Source: Oscillibacter sp. (GTDB taxonomy: Bacteria; Bacillota; Clostridia; Oscillospirales; Oscillospiraceae). From it: a stretch of 44,808 bases of DNA. Position numbers and translations under genes: made by a program. Within the stretch, counting starts at the first letter, position 1. Every line of letters begins with the position of its first letter. Shown here in pieces: positions 24,029 to 31,964 of the stretch. The stretch spans positions 1-44,808 of the forward strand of contig JAAWGR010000016.1 of NCBI GenBank assembly GCA_022795445.1, given 5' to 3'. Below the pieces are notes generated by a model. That model did not search any database and had not been told where the DNA came from. It saw nothing but the letters and a program-made list of their open reading frames with translations.

Positions 24029-25552
24029 TCAATTGCATACCTTTACCTCGCCCAGCACCCATACATGATGAATGCCGACAGGGGGGAGCGTAGGCTCAAT
24101 ATACGAATTGGCGTTGTTGATCATAGCGGGATCAAAAAGCACAAGATCGGCATCCAATCCTTCTCGAATCAAGCCGCGATCCCAAAGCCGAAGCCGGCGT
24201 GCCGGTTCAGAAGTGATGTGCCGGATGGCCTCTTCCAGCGGCATAACTTTTTCATCGCGGACATAATGACCCAGGAAGCGGGGGAAAGAGGCATAAGCCC
24301 GGGGATGAGGGTGGGCGCCTACGATACCATCGGTGCAGACGCAGTGGATGTCGTTCTTCATGACATAAATGACATCCTCTTCCGAAATGGAGAAGTAAAT
24401 GGCGATGACCTCCGGTCCCTCATGCTGTAAGATATGGAGGACGGCGCGGCCTACGTCCATGCCCAGCTTCTCACTGATCGCGTCCATCTTCAGGCCGGCC
24501 ATCCACGCATATTCCTCCGTGGCCACAGAGGCCAGCATGATGCACTGGGCGCCGCCGCGGGCCTCGATCTCGTCGCGGGTCTCTTTTAAGATCTGTTCAT
24601 AAACGGCGGGCTCCTTCAGCCGGTTCTGGAAGCCCTGCTCACCGCCGTCATAAGCCCACTGGGGAACGCATACCTTCAGGCCGGTGCAGGCGGCCGTCCA
24701 TGGGTACTGGTCAATGGTCACATCGTAGCCTTTTTCCCGCATGGCATAGATCGAGGCAACCGATTGATGAACTTTGCCCCAGTTGCGGGGACCCAGCGCC
24801 TTATGATGGGAAATCTGTAGGCGTACGCCGCTGTTTTCCACCACCGCCCGCATCTCATCCACGGCCTCCAGCAGCTTGTCCTTTTCACTGCGCATATGTA
24901 CCATGATCAAACCGTCATAAGCGGCCACCACTTTGGCCAGCTCAATCAGCTCATCTGTTTTGGCAAAACTTCCCGGAGGATAAATCAGGCCCAAAGACAT
25001 GCCTTTTGCGCCTTCTTCCATACAGTTTGCCAGTAAATCCTTCATTGCCTGAAGTTCTGCGGCGGTGGGCTCACGGTTGTCGTTGCCCATGACATTCATA
25101 CGAATGGTGCCATGGCCTACGAGGCTGACAAAACGGGCGGCTGGCTTCATTTCTTCAACGACGCTCATATAATCGGAGAAACTGCGCCATGTGTACGGAC
25201 CGGGAATCGTACCAGCCAACGGCGCCATATTGTCCGCCAACTCCTTTACGAGGTCATCCGTTAACGGAGCCACAGAGGAACCGTCCTGTCCCAATACTTC
25301 TGTTGTAATGCCCTGCTCGACAACCTGACACAGCCGGGGGTCCCGAAGGATCTCCAATTCCATATGGCTGTGCGTATTGATAAAGCCCGGAGACAACGCA
25401 AAGCCGTTTGCATCAATGACCTCATAGGTATCTGCCGGCGGAATACGGCCGATCCGGGCAATCTTTGTACCGCGGATAAGAACATCCGAAGAAAAAGGTT
25501 TTGCCCCAGTGCCATCGTAAACAAGTGCATTTTTAATTAAAGTTTCTTTCAT
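24029..25552 (-). CDS. N-acyl-D-amino-acid deacylase (D-aminoacylase)
   Basis: A 507-residue member of the amidohydrolase superfamily that hydrolyses N-acyl-D-amino acids to a carboxylate plus D-amino acid. Visible: the N-terminal beta-sandwich ('LIKNALVYDGTGAKPF'), metal motif GFINTHSHME (His61, His63), 'EQGITTEVLGQDGSS', 'LVGHGTIRMNVMG', 'MSLGLIYPPGSF', 'VHMRSEKDKLLEAV' and 'LQISHHKALG', all characteristic of D-aminoacylases. The length is normal. AAAGGAGG lies 8 bp upstream. It is divergent from the M20 peptidase gene and shares operator C with it. Some family members act on N-acyl-D-glutamate, some on dipeptides with a D-residue; the specificity is not readable. Confidence 0.9.
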   Translation of the reverse strand: MKETLIKNALVYDGTGAKPFSSDVLIRGTKIARIGRIPPADTYEVIDANGFALSPGFINTHSHMELEILRDPRLCQVVEQGITTEVLGQDGSSVAPLTDDLVKELADNMAPLAGTIPGPYTWRSFSDYMSVVEEMKPAARFVSLVGHGTIRMNVMGNDNREPTAAELQAMKDLLANCMEEGAKGMSLGLIYPPGSFAKTDELIELAKVVAAYDGLIMVHMRSEKDKLLEAVDEMRAVVENSGVRLQISHHKALGPRNWGKVHQSVASIYAMREKGYDVTIDQYPWTAACTGLKVCVPQWAYDGGEQGFQNRLKEPAVYEQILKETRDEIEARGGAQCIMLASVATEEYAWMAGLKMDAISEKLGMDVGRAVLHILQHEGPEVIAIYFSISEEDVIYVMKNDIHCVCTDGIVGAHPHPRAYASFPRFLGHYVRDEKVMPLEEAIRHITSEPARRLRLWDRGLIREGLDADLVLFDPAMINNANSYIEPTLPPVGIHHVWVLGEVKVCN

Positions 25553-25565
25553 TGGAAACGCCTCC

Positions 25566-25594
25566 TTTACTTTTTAAAAAGAATATGGTATAAT
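25566..25594 (+). promoter_or_regulatory. Promoter of the M20 peptidase-racemase operon
   Basis: -35 TTTACT (25566-25571), 17 bp, extended -10 TGG-TATAAT (25589-25594), 7 bp before operator C. Confidence 0.7.
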
Positions 25595-25601
25595 AAAAAC
25601 A

Positions 25602-25621
25602 GTCGATAAAATACAGTCGAC
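25602..25621. promoter_or_regulatory. Operator C shared by two divergent promoters
   Basis: GTCGAT (25602-25607), 8 bp, GTCGAC (25616-25621). It lies between the -10 boxes of the two divergent promoters and downstream of both, so one bound repressor could block both. It matches operator A in 19 of 24 positions, including the distance to the plus-strand -10. Confidence 0.7.
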
Positions 25622-25634
25622 AATTTGTAACCAT

Positions 25635-25663
25635 AGAATAACACTCCCACACGCTAAAGTCAA
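25635..25663 (-). promoter_or_regulatory. Promoter of the D-aminoacylase gene
   Basis: Minus strand: -35 TTGACT (25658-25663), 17 bp, -10 TATTCT (25635-25640). Operator C lies 13 bp downstream of the -10. Confidence 0.65.
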
Positions 25664-25717
25664 GCAAAGGCTGTCAATAAAATAATTTTGTCATATTTAG
25701 GAAAGGGGACTGTACAA

Positions 25718-26869
25718 ATGTTAGATGAAACCTCCGAATGCTTTTTGCTGCTGAAGAAACTGGTATCTTATCCGTCCACAGATGGGAATGAGGCGGGGAT
25801 CAGCGATTTTCTGGCGGAAAACGCACGGGCAATGGGAATGGATATTGTTGAGCAGCAGGAAGCGCTGCCTGGTCTGAAAAATGTGATTGCCCGCAAGACC
25901 TTTGGCCGCGGCGGGAAAACGGTTGTGCTGAATTCTCACATGGATGTTGTGCCGCCGGCGGACGGCTGGGATACCGACCCGTATGATCTTGTGATCAAGG
26001 GCACCCGCGCTTACGGCCGTGGTTCTACGGATGCCAAGGGTCCGCTGGCCTGCTTGACGATGGCAGTCAAGCGGATCATTGAAAATCCGGAAGGCGTTAA
26101 CGGCGCCATTGTTTACACAGCGGTGGTAGATGAGGAGAGCCATTCCACCGGCGCCCGCAAGTTAGTGACGCATCCGTTGGTGCGGGGGGATTATTGCATT
26201 GTAGGGGAGCCTACTCTTTCCCGGGTTGCGGTGGCGCACAACGGCAGCCTCCGCCCTGTGATTGTGATTGAAGGATTAGCTGCCCATGCCTCGAATCCAG
26301 AGTTTGGGATCAGTGCGGTTCGGATTGCGGCGTATGTTTCCCAATTGGTGGATGAGATTGCTGAGGAGCTGACCCATGTGGTGAATCCTACCACAGGAAA
26401 ACCATCCATCGCTATTACGATGATCTCCGGCGGTGTGCAGGAGAATGTGCTGCCGGATCATTGTGAACTGACGATTGACCGCCGTATGGTGCCAGGTGAG
26501 AAGGAAGAGGAACTGCGGGAGCGGTTTGACCGCCTGTGCCGTCAGGCGCAGGAAAAGTTCCCCGGGAGCCGCGTATATGTGGACCGCTATCTGGTAACTA
26601 CAGGGCCCTCTGCGGAAACAGCGGCAGATACGGAACTTGTCCGAACGGCGTTTGAGGCGGCGGAAAAGGTAACGGGTGAAAAACAGACGCCTTTTGGCTT
26701 AACCTGTAACACTGATATGAACCATTTTACCCGTGCCGGTATTCCCACCATTATTATCGGACCAGGCACGATCACAGTAGCGCACAAGCCGAACGAGTAT
26801 GTGGAATTATCTCAGCTGGAGAGCGCCTGCGCAGTAGACGAAGCGGTGATCCGTGCGCTGCTGAAATGA
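25718..26869 (+). CDS. M20 family metallopeptidase/deacylase (ArgE/DapE-like)
   Basis: A 383-residue zinc hydrolase. Metal and catalytic motifs are 'LNSHMDVVPPADGW' near residue 76, 'GRGSTDAKGPLA' near 107, 'VVDEESHSTGARKL' near 142 and the C-terminal 'IGPGTITVAHKPNEYV'. M20 enzymes of this type deacylate N-acyl amino acids or cleave short peptides; the exact substrate is open. ATG 25718 is preceded by GAAAGGGG; a TTG at 25688 is an unlikely alternative. First gene of the unit with the racemase-like protein (26 bp downstream), opposite the D-aminoacylase, so both strands of the divergent pair encode deacylase-type enzymes. Confidence 0.88.
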   Translation: MLDETSECFLLLKKLVSYPSTDGNEAGISDFLAENARAMGMDIVEQQEALPGLKNVIARKTFGRGGKTVVLNSHMDVVPPADGWDTDPYDLVIKGTRAYGRGSTDAKGPLACLTMAVKRIIENPEGVNGAIVYTAVVDEESHSTGARKLVTHPLVRGDYCIVGEPTLSRVAVAHNGSLRPVIVIEGLAAHASNPEFGISAVRIAAYVSQLVDEIAEELTHVVNPTTGKPSIAITMISGGVQENVLPDHCELTIDRRMVPGEKEEELRERFDRLCRQAQEKFPGSRVYVDRYLVTTGPSAETAADTELVRTAFEAAEKVTGEKQTPFGLTCNTDMNHFTRAGIPTIIIGPGTITVAHKPNEYVELSQLESACAVDEAVIRALLK

Positions 26870-26895
26870 GAGCAGCTGGGAAAAGGAGGTGCACT

Positions 26896-28047
26896 ATGTC
26901 TTATACGCTCGAAGAGGCCAGCAGCGTTTTGACAGTAGACCTGGGAAAGGTAAAACGTAATATTGAACGGATTCGCGCCCATATCGGTTCCAATGTGGAT
27001 ATCATGTATACGGCAAAGTCCAACGGGTATGGCCATGGCCTGATTGAACCGACTCTGTACATGCGTGACCATTGTGGTATTCATTGCTTTGCTACAGGAC
27101 AGCTTTGTGAGGCAGTGGAGCTTCGGCAGGCGGGCGTCAAGGATTTTATTCTCGTGATGGGAGGCATTCCCTATTCCGGGATACCCTCCTTTGTAAAAAA
27201 CGATTTTGCGGCTACCGTCTATGAAGACACCATTCCCCGTGCGCTGAATGAAGAAGCAGCGCTTCAGGGGAAAAAGGTGCGTGTTCATATTAAGATCGAT
27301 ACTGGTCTGCGCCGGTTTGGCGTGCAGGCCGGAGAGCAGTTGGCGCATTTAATAGAAACGCTTCAGGCATTGCCGCATCTGGAAATCGACGGCGTGTATA
27401 CGCATCTTGCCAATGGGTATTCTCTGGATAAATCTTTTACCCATCAGCAGATGGCAGAGTTTGAAAAAGCTCTGACGCAGCTGAAGGAAGCGGGGATCCG
27501 GCCGCGTCTGGTACACGCCGCTAATACGGCCGCCTGTGTGGCGTCACCGGAGTGTTATTATGACGTTGTGCGGGTAGCGGCGCTGATTTTCGGTTATGAC
27601 ATTTCACCCGGCATCAAGAACCGGTTAGGGCTGGAGCCGTCGATGCGCTGGACCAGCAGGATTCTCAATGTGCTGTGGGCGGAAGAAGGGGAGAACGTCA
27701 GTTATTACCGTTTCTTTGTGCCGAAACGCCGCACCAAGGTTGCGATCATCGGCTTTGGCATGGGAGACGGCTATGTGCGCAATCTGGTCACGCGGGATAC
27801 TGCGCACAATGCGGATGTGCTGATCCACGGAAAACGTGCCCGCCTGCTGGATCTGAACGTGGATGTGGCATTTGCGGATGTGACGGATATTCCGGATGTG
27901 AAGATTGGCGACACGGCTGTTTTGGTGGGACAGGATGGTGACGAGGAGATCACCACCATGGAACTCGGCGAACTGGGCGGTACATCCAACGGCCATGTCT
28001 GCTGTGCCATTACATCCCGCCCGCTGCGCCAATATATCAACGGCTGA
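26896..28047 (+). CDS. Alanine-racemase-fold PLP protein lacking the catalytic tyrosines
   Basis: A 383-residue fold-type III PLP protein with the two-domain layout of alanine racemase. The PLP lysine motif is 'AKSNGYGHG' (Lys41, Tyr45), the Arg site 'IDTGLRRFGV' is kept, and 'GVYTHLANGYS' is present. In my hand alignment with Geobacillus Alr, the GYADG loop carrying catalytic Tyr265 reads GMGDG (Met289), and the ISYRVPR block carrying inner-gate Tyr354 reads ITSRPLR (Ser374). Both active-site tyrosines are thus missing, so ordinary alanine racemisation is doubtful; one-base racemisation, another substrate, or lyase/isomerase chemistry are options. AAAGGAGG precedes ATG 26896. It is cotranscribed with the M20 enzyme and faces the D-aminoacylase, so D-amino acid use is the likely context. 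Confidence 0.82.
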   Translation: MSYTLEEASSVLTVDLGKVKRNIERIRAHIGSNVDIMYTAKSNGYGHGLIEPTLYMRDHCGIHCFATGQLCEAVELRQAGVKDFILVMGGIPYSGIPSFVKNDFAATVYEDTIPRALNEEAALQGKKVRVHIKIDTGLRRFGVQAGEQLAHLIETLQALPHLEIDGVYTHLANGYSLDKSFTHQQMAEFEKALTQLKEAGIRPRLVHAANTAACVASPECYYDVVRVAALIFGYDISPGIKNRLGLEPSMRWTSRILNVLWAEEGENVSYYRFFVPKRRTKVAIIGFGMGDGYVRNLVTRDTAHNADVLIHGKRARLLDLNVDVAFADVTDIPDVKIGDTAVLVGQDGDEEITTMELGELGGTSNGHVCCAITSRPLRQYING

Positions 28048-28088
28048 CGGCCTACGGCCGTTGCAGAGCGATAAGAGTGGATAATGTT

Positions 28089-28772
28089 ATGAATTTGCTG
28101 CACCGCTATTTTATGAAACTGATTCGTATGCTTCTGGGCTTTGCTTTGATTGCAATTGCCATCGTTATTGCAAAGCAGTCCTTTTGCCTTGCGCCGTGGA
28201 ATGTCCTGAACGACGGTATTTCCTATACATGTTCTGTGACCATGGGGACAGCCAACATCATTGCCGGTTCCCTGATCCTCTTGCTGGATTTAATCCTCCG
28301 GGAGACGTTTGGCGTCGGGATGGTGCTCAATATTTGGCTGATCGGCATGTTTACCGATGTGTTTATGGCGCTTAATGCGCGTCTTTCGCTGCTGCCGCGT
28401 ATTGAAGAGATTCCTTTGCAGATTGTCTTTTGCTTTCTGGCGCTGATCATAAATGCTTTCGGCATTTACTTCTATATGTCTGCCAGAATGGGGGCGGGAC
28501 CGCGGGATACGCTGGTGGTGTTTCTGACGAAACATCTTCCGTTTCCGGTAGGCCTCTGTAAATTGCTGTTGGAAGCGGTCGTTTGCCTGACAGGATGGTT
28601 TTTCGGCGGTGAAGTAGGCGTGGGAACGTTTCTTTTTGTCCTGTGCGGCGGACCGATTTTGCAGTTCGTTTTCCGCCTGTTCCGCTTTGATGTAAAGGCT
28701 GTTAAAAACGAGTCCATTCTGGATACTTGGAGAATTGTAACGCACCGTCAGACGCTTCCTGAGAGGCAGTAA
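28089..28772 (+). CDS. YczE/YyaS/YitT-type integral membrane protein
   Basis: A protein of about 227 residues with five to six membrane helices. 'LGFALIAIAIVIAKQSFCLAPWNVLNDGISY' and 'MSARMGAGPRDTLVVFLTKHLPFPVGLCKLLLE' are typical of the YczE family, whose function is not known. ATG 28089 or GTG 28077 could be the start; neither has a strong ribosome site. It lies about 40 bp after the racemase-like gene, in the same direction, so it may be a transporter or helper of that pathway. Confidence 0.75.
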   Translation: MNLLHRYFMKLIRMLLGFALIAIAIVIAKQSFCLAPWNVLNDGISYTCSVTMGTANIIAGSLILLLDLILRETFGVGMVLNIWLIGMFTDVFMALNARLSLLPRIEEIPLQIVFCFLALIINAFGIYFYMSARMGAGPRDTLVVFLTKHLPFPVGLCKLLLEAVVCLTGWFFGGEVGVGTFLFVLCGGPILQFVFRLFRFDVKAVKNESILDTWRIVTHRQTLPERQ

Positions 28773-28799
28773 AAGTTCGGGATATTTCAAATGGAGCGG

Positions 28800-28828
28800 T
28801 TGACAAATGCTTTGTTTCACATTATGAT
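28800..28828 (+). promoter_or_regulatory. Promoter of the GntR regulator gene
   Basis: -35 TTGACA (28800-28805), 17 bp, -10 TATGAT (28823-28828). No GTCGAY box is present here, so autoregulation through that motif is not indicated. Confidence 0.75.
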
Positions 28829-28885
28829 AGTGAATAAAGAAAATGTATTTTAGTATTTTTTACACAAAAGGCAGGAAAATAAATC

Positions 28886-29548
28886 ATGTATCAAAGTCAA
28901 GATTTAGGCAGCCAGCCGTCTTTAAAACAATTGGTCTATGAAAATTTGCAAAACAAAATCATACTAGGCGAATTGGCTCCTGGAACGAAATTAACGGAAG
29001 AAGAGCTGGCCCAGTCAATGAATATCAGCCGAGCGCCGATCCGTGAGGCATTGAATATGCTTGAGCGGGACGGTTTTACCAAGATCATCACCCGCAAGGG
29101 GGCAGTGGTGGCGGAGATGACCCGGAAGGATGCCATCGACATTTGGACGTGCCGCATTGCTTTGGAGCCTTTTGCGGCCAGAGAGGCGCTGCCCAATATC
29201 CCACCCCAGGATATCCAGACGGCGCTGGAGCATATTGAGACGCTGGAAAAGAATGCCTATACCTTTGATGATTATGTGGCGTCTGACTTGGAAGTCCATG
29301 GGCTGTACTACAATAACCTGGTCAACGAATACATGAAGTCCATTTTGAATAACCTGAAGGCGCATTCTGTCCGTGTCCGTTGGACCAAGGAGGTCAAACA
29401 CAAAAATTCCGACCAGTCCCAGATATCGATCAGGGAGCACCGGAAGATACTGGAGGCGCTGCAAAGCAACGACCCAGATGCTGTGTTTAATGTGGTGAAA
29501 GAGCATATTGAGAAAAGTGCGGAGCGTTTGTTTGACGCACTGGACTGA
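28886..29548 (+). CDS. GntR family (FadR/FCD-type) transcriptional regulator
   Basis: A 220-residue DNA-binding regulator. The N-terminal winged helix (residues about 12-75) includes 'GELAPGTKLTEEELAQSMNISRAPIREALNMLERDGF', the classic GntR helix-turn-helix. The C-terminal all-helical FCD domain shows the metal/effector positions Asp and His in 'DLEVHGLYYNNLVN' and His in 'REHRKILEAL' and 'VVKEHIEKSAERL'. FCD regulators usually bind carboxylate effectors such as amino or keto acids. The FadR-type operator consensus fits TTGTCGACAA found in front of the surrounding operons, so I infer this protein controls them. AGGCAGGAAA precedes the ATG. Confidence 0.93.
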   Translation: MYQSQDLGSQPSLKQLVYENLQNKIILGELAPGTKLTEEELAQSMNISRAPIREALNMLERDGFTKIITRKGAVVAEMTRKDAIDIWTCRIALEPFAAREALPNIPPQDIQTALEHIETLEKNAYTFDDYVASDLEVHGLYYNNLVNEYMKSILNNLKAHSVRVRWTKEVKHKNSDQSQISIREHRKILEALQSNDPDAVFNVVKEHIEKSAERLFDALD

Positions 29549-29604
29549 CGCGCTTTGCCAGCCATATAAATGTGGCGTGCTGCGAGTATTATAAATTATG
29601 CAGA

Positions 29605-29642
29605 ACCCCCTGCCGCTAGATAGCGGCAGGGGGTGTCATTTT
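29605..29642. terminator. Terminator between gntR and the ptb-buk operon
   Basis: A perfect 14-bp stem ACCCCCTGCCGCTA / TAGCGGCAGGGGGT with a 2-base gap, followed by TGTCATTTT. Between convergent genes; a long T-run is lacking on the minus strand. Confidence 0.8.
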
Positions 29643-29733
29643 GCGTTCAAGCGGTATAAACCGCCGTACACAGGTCACGCTCGTATGAAAAGTATCTGGA
29701 AACACCGGGATAGATCCGTTATTATGGTCACAC

Positions 29734-30636
29734 TTAGGATACCAGTACGCCAAGCGCGAGGGACGCATATTTTGATTTCGGGTCGCTGGCCCGGGAAGGC
29801 AAGATGACTGGCGCAGACATCCCCATCACAATCCCGGCATTTGAGGAATGCAGCAAATAGTTCAATGTTTTCGAGAACACATTTGCTGTCTCAATGCTGG
29901 GAGCCATCACAATATCCGCATGGCCCGCCACTTCACTCACAATCCCCTTCTTTTTTGCCGCTTCTGCGGAAAGAATATTGTCAATAGCCAGGGGGCCGTC
30001 GACAACTGCGTCGCCAAACACTCCACGGTCTGCCATTTTGGACAGGCATGCCGCGTCCAAAGTCGCCTGCATTTTCGGGTTGACGGACTCCACCGCCGCC
30101 AGGCATGCAGCTTTTGGACGGGCGATACCCAGCCGGTGGGCAACGTCAATGGCGTTTTTCAAAATGTCCGCTTTTTCCATCAGGGTGGGAGCAATGTTTA
30201 GTCCGCCGTCGGTGCTGATGAGCAGGCGCTCAAAGCCGGGAATGTCCAAAACGATCATATGGCTGGCAAGACGTCCAATGTTTAAGCCGTTATTTTTATC
30301 TAAAGCGGCCTTCAGCAGCGTGCCGGTAGACATCGTTCCTTTCATTAAAATGTGGTTTTCCCCCTTTTTTACAGAGAGAACCGCGGTTTGGACGGCCTCG
30401 CTGTTATCTGGAAGATGGAAAATTTCCAGGGAGGAAATCTCCAAGCCAATTTCCCCAGCAGCAGCGGCAATCTTCTCCCGGTTTCCGTACAGCCGTGGGA
30501 CGGCAAGGCCAGATTCCACGGCATCCTTAACCGCGTGCAGAGTGTTTTTGTCATGAGGCAGAGCAACGGCAATCCCTTGCCCGGGGCGTTTTTTAGCTTC
30601 CACCAGAAGTTCGTCAAAGTTTTTAATGGTTTCCAT
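29734..30636 (-). CDS. ptb: Phosphate butyryltransferase
   Basis: A 300-residue phosphotransacylase converting butyryl-CoA (or related acyl-CoA) plus phosphate into acyl phosphate. Visible: N-terminal 'IAVALPHDKNTLHAVKDAVE', 'ILMKGTMSTGTLLKAAL' and 'ISTDGGLNIAPTLMEKADI', the C-terminal 'DGPLAIDNILSAEAAKKKG' and 'IVMAPSIETANVFSKTLNYL', all standard for Ptb. ATG 30636 has AAAGGA 9 bp upstream; the longer frame lies inside buk. Cotranscribed behind buk. With the neighbouring indolepyruvate oxidoreductase it might also take aryl- or branched acyl-CoA. Confidence 0.93.
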   Translation of the reverse strand: METIKNFDELLVEAKKRPGQGIAVALPHDKNTLHAVKDAVESGLAVPRLYGNREKIAAAAGEIGLEISSLEIFHLPDNSEAVQTAVLSVKKGENHILMKGTMSTGTLLKAALDKNNGLNIGRLASHMIVLDIPGFERLLISTDGGLNIAPTLMEKADILKNAIDVAHRLGIARPKAACLAAVESVNPKMQATLDAACLSKMADRGVFGDAVVDGPLAIDNILSAEAAKKKGIVSEVAGHADIVMAPSIETANVFSKTLNYLLHSSNAGIVMGMSAPVILPSRASDPKSKYASLALGVLVS

Positions 30637-30667
30637 AATACAGCATCCTTTCTCTGTGAATTTGTGA

Positions 30668-31735
30668 TTATGAAGGGTAGGTTTTCGGTGTAATCTGCCC
30701 GGAAAGCACCAATTCCATATAATAGGCCAAGCTTTCCATCTCCTCCTCGCCCGGGCTGAGGAGGAGTTTTCCAAGAAATTGAATTTGCCTGCAAAGTTCT
30801 TTGGAAAAAGTCTCTGAATACATAATACCGCCGGTGAGGACGATGGCGTCGATGCGCCCTTCCAGCACCACAGCCATGGAACCGATAGTTTTTGCGGTTT
30901 GGTAAGCAAGCCCGTAAAAAACATCCCGAGCGGCGGCATCGCCTTCCATCATCCGCCGCTCGACCTCCCGGAAGTCCTTCGTGCCTAAGTGCGCATATAC
31001 GCCGCCGCTGCCATTGAGCATCTTCAGAACTTCGTCCTTCCCATACTTTCCAGAAAAGCAGAGCTTTGCCAGTTCCCAGGAATTCAGCTGCCCAGAACGA
31101 TCCATGCTGAATGGCCCCTCCCCGCGGCTGGTGGTGGAATCGATGATGCGTCCGCCTGCGTGGGCGCCGATGGACACGCCGCCGCCCATATGGGCAACAA
31201 TCAGGCGGCAGTCTTCATAGGGTTTCCCCAACTGAACGGCGGCAGACATAGCAACCCGCTTATGGTTCAGGGTATGGGTCCGGCCGTAGCGGGGGAGGAG
31301 TGGATGGCCGGACACCCGGGCAATATCCTGCATTTCGTCTACAGTGATGGGGTCGGCAATGCAGCCTGGAATCTGGTATTTCTCAGCGAGTGCATGAACC
31401 AGAACCGCTCCCAGATTGGCAGCATGTTCGCCGTATTTCCGGCTATGCAGGTCGTCCAGCATGGCGTCGTTGACAGCATAGACGCCGGAGTCCACGGATT
31501 TCAGCAGTCCTCCAATGCCAATGATGCCAGTAAAATCCTTCATAGAAAAGCCGCTGGATGAAAGGGTATCCAGGATCATTTGGAGGCGGAAAGGGGCTTG
31601 GTCAAGGATGCTGGGGAATGCGGCACATTCTTCGGCAGAGTGGGAAATTGTGTGGGCTAAGTAAGGAGAACCATCCTGGAAAACGGTGAGCTTGGTCGAA
31701 GTGGAACCAGGGTTGATGACAAGTATCTTGGACAC
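30668..31735 (-). CDS. buk: Butyrate kinase
   Basis: A 355-residue ASKHA-fold kinase transferring phosphate from acyl phosphate to ADP, forming ATP and butyrate (or a related acid). Family blocks are 'KILVINPGSTSTKLTVF' at the N-terminus, 'IGIGGLLKSVDSGVYAV', 'IVAHMGGGVSIGAHAGG' and 'DRSGQLNSWELAKLCFSGK'. The start is GTG 31735 with AAAGGAG 9 bp upstream; the in-frame ATG at 31795 has no ribosome site and precedes non-homologous residues. Divergent from iorA. First gene of the buk-ptb pair. Confidence 0.93.
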   Translation of the reverse strand: MSKILVINPGSTSTKLTVFQDGSPYLAHTISHSAEECAAFPSILDQAPFRLQMILDTLSSSGFSMKDFTGIIGIGGLLKSVDSGVYAVNDAMLDDLHSRKYGEHAANLGAVLVHALAEKYQIPGCIADPITVDEMQDIARVSGHPLLPRYGRTHTLNHKRVAMSAAVQLGKPYEDCRLIVAHMGGGVSIGAHAGGRIIDSTTSRGEGPFSMDRSGQLNSWELAKLCFSGKYGKDEVLKMLNGSGGVYAHLGTKDFREVERRMMEGDAAARDVFYGLAYQTAKTIGSMAVVLEGRIDAIVLTGGIMYSETFSKELCRQIQFLGKLLLSPGEEEMESLAYYMELVLSGQITPKTYPS

Positions 31736-31850
31736 GAGAGAATCTCCTTTCCATTTGTGAAATTTTAGAGTCGTTTTATGAGCTGTATCCAGCATAGCAT
31801 AAAATATGTTAAAAGGGAAGCAGAAATTATAAAATTTTTATAAATATCTA

Positions 31851-31879
31851 TTGAAATTAGAGAAATTTTATTGTATAAT
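31851..31879 (+). promoter_or_regulatory. Promoter of the iorA-iorB-gdhA operon
   Basis: -35 TTGAAA (31851-31856), 17 bp, -10 TATAAT (31874-31879) in a very A/T-rich region; an 85-bp leader follows. Confidence 0.8.
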
Positions 31880-31964
31880 TGGTTTTAGTGAAAAATCTTC
31901 TAACAAAACAACCGGATTATTATGCAAAACGACGAAAAATAGCCGTAAAAGAGGAGATCAGACT

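Noticed and set aside
30000-30012. CCGTCGACAACT inside ptb, similar to the operator core
   Set aside because: It is within coding sequence, has no partner box 14 bp away and no promoter near; a chance match.
31740-31850. Search for a GTCGAY operator in the buk/iorA gap
   Set aside because: Only an isolated GAGTCG-like string occurs near 31770, without a second box or palindrome; not called.
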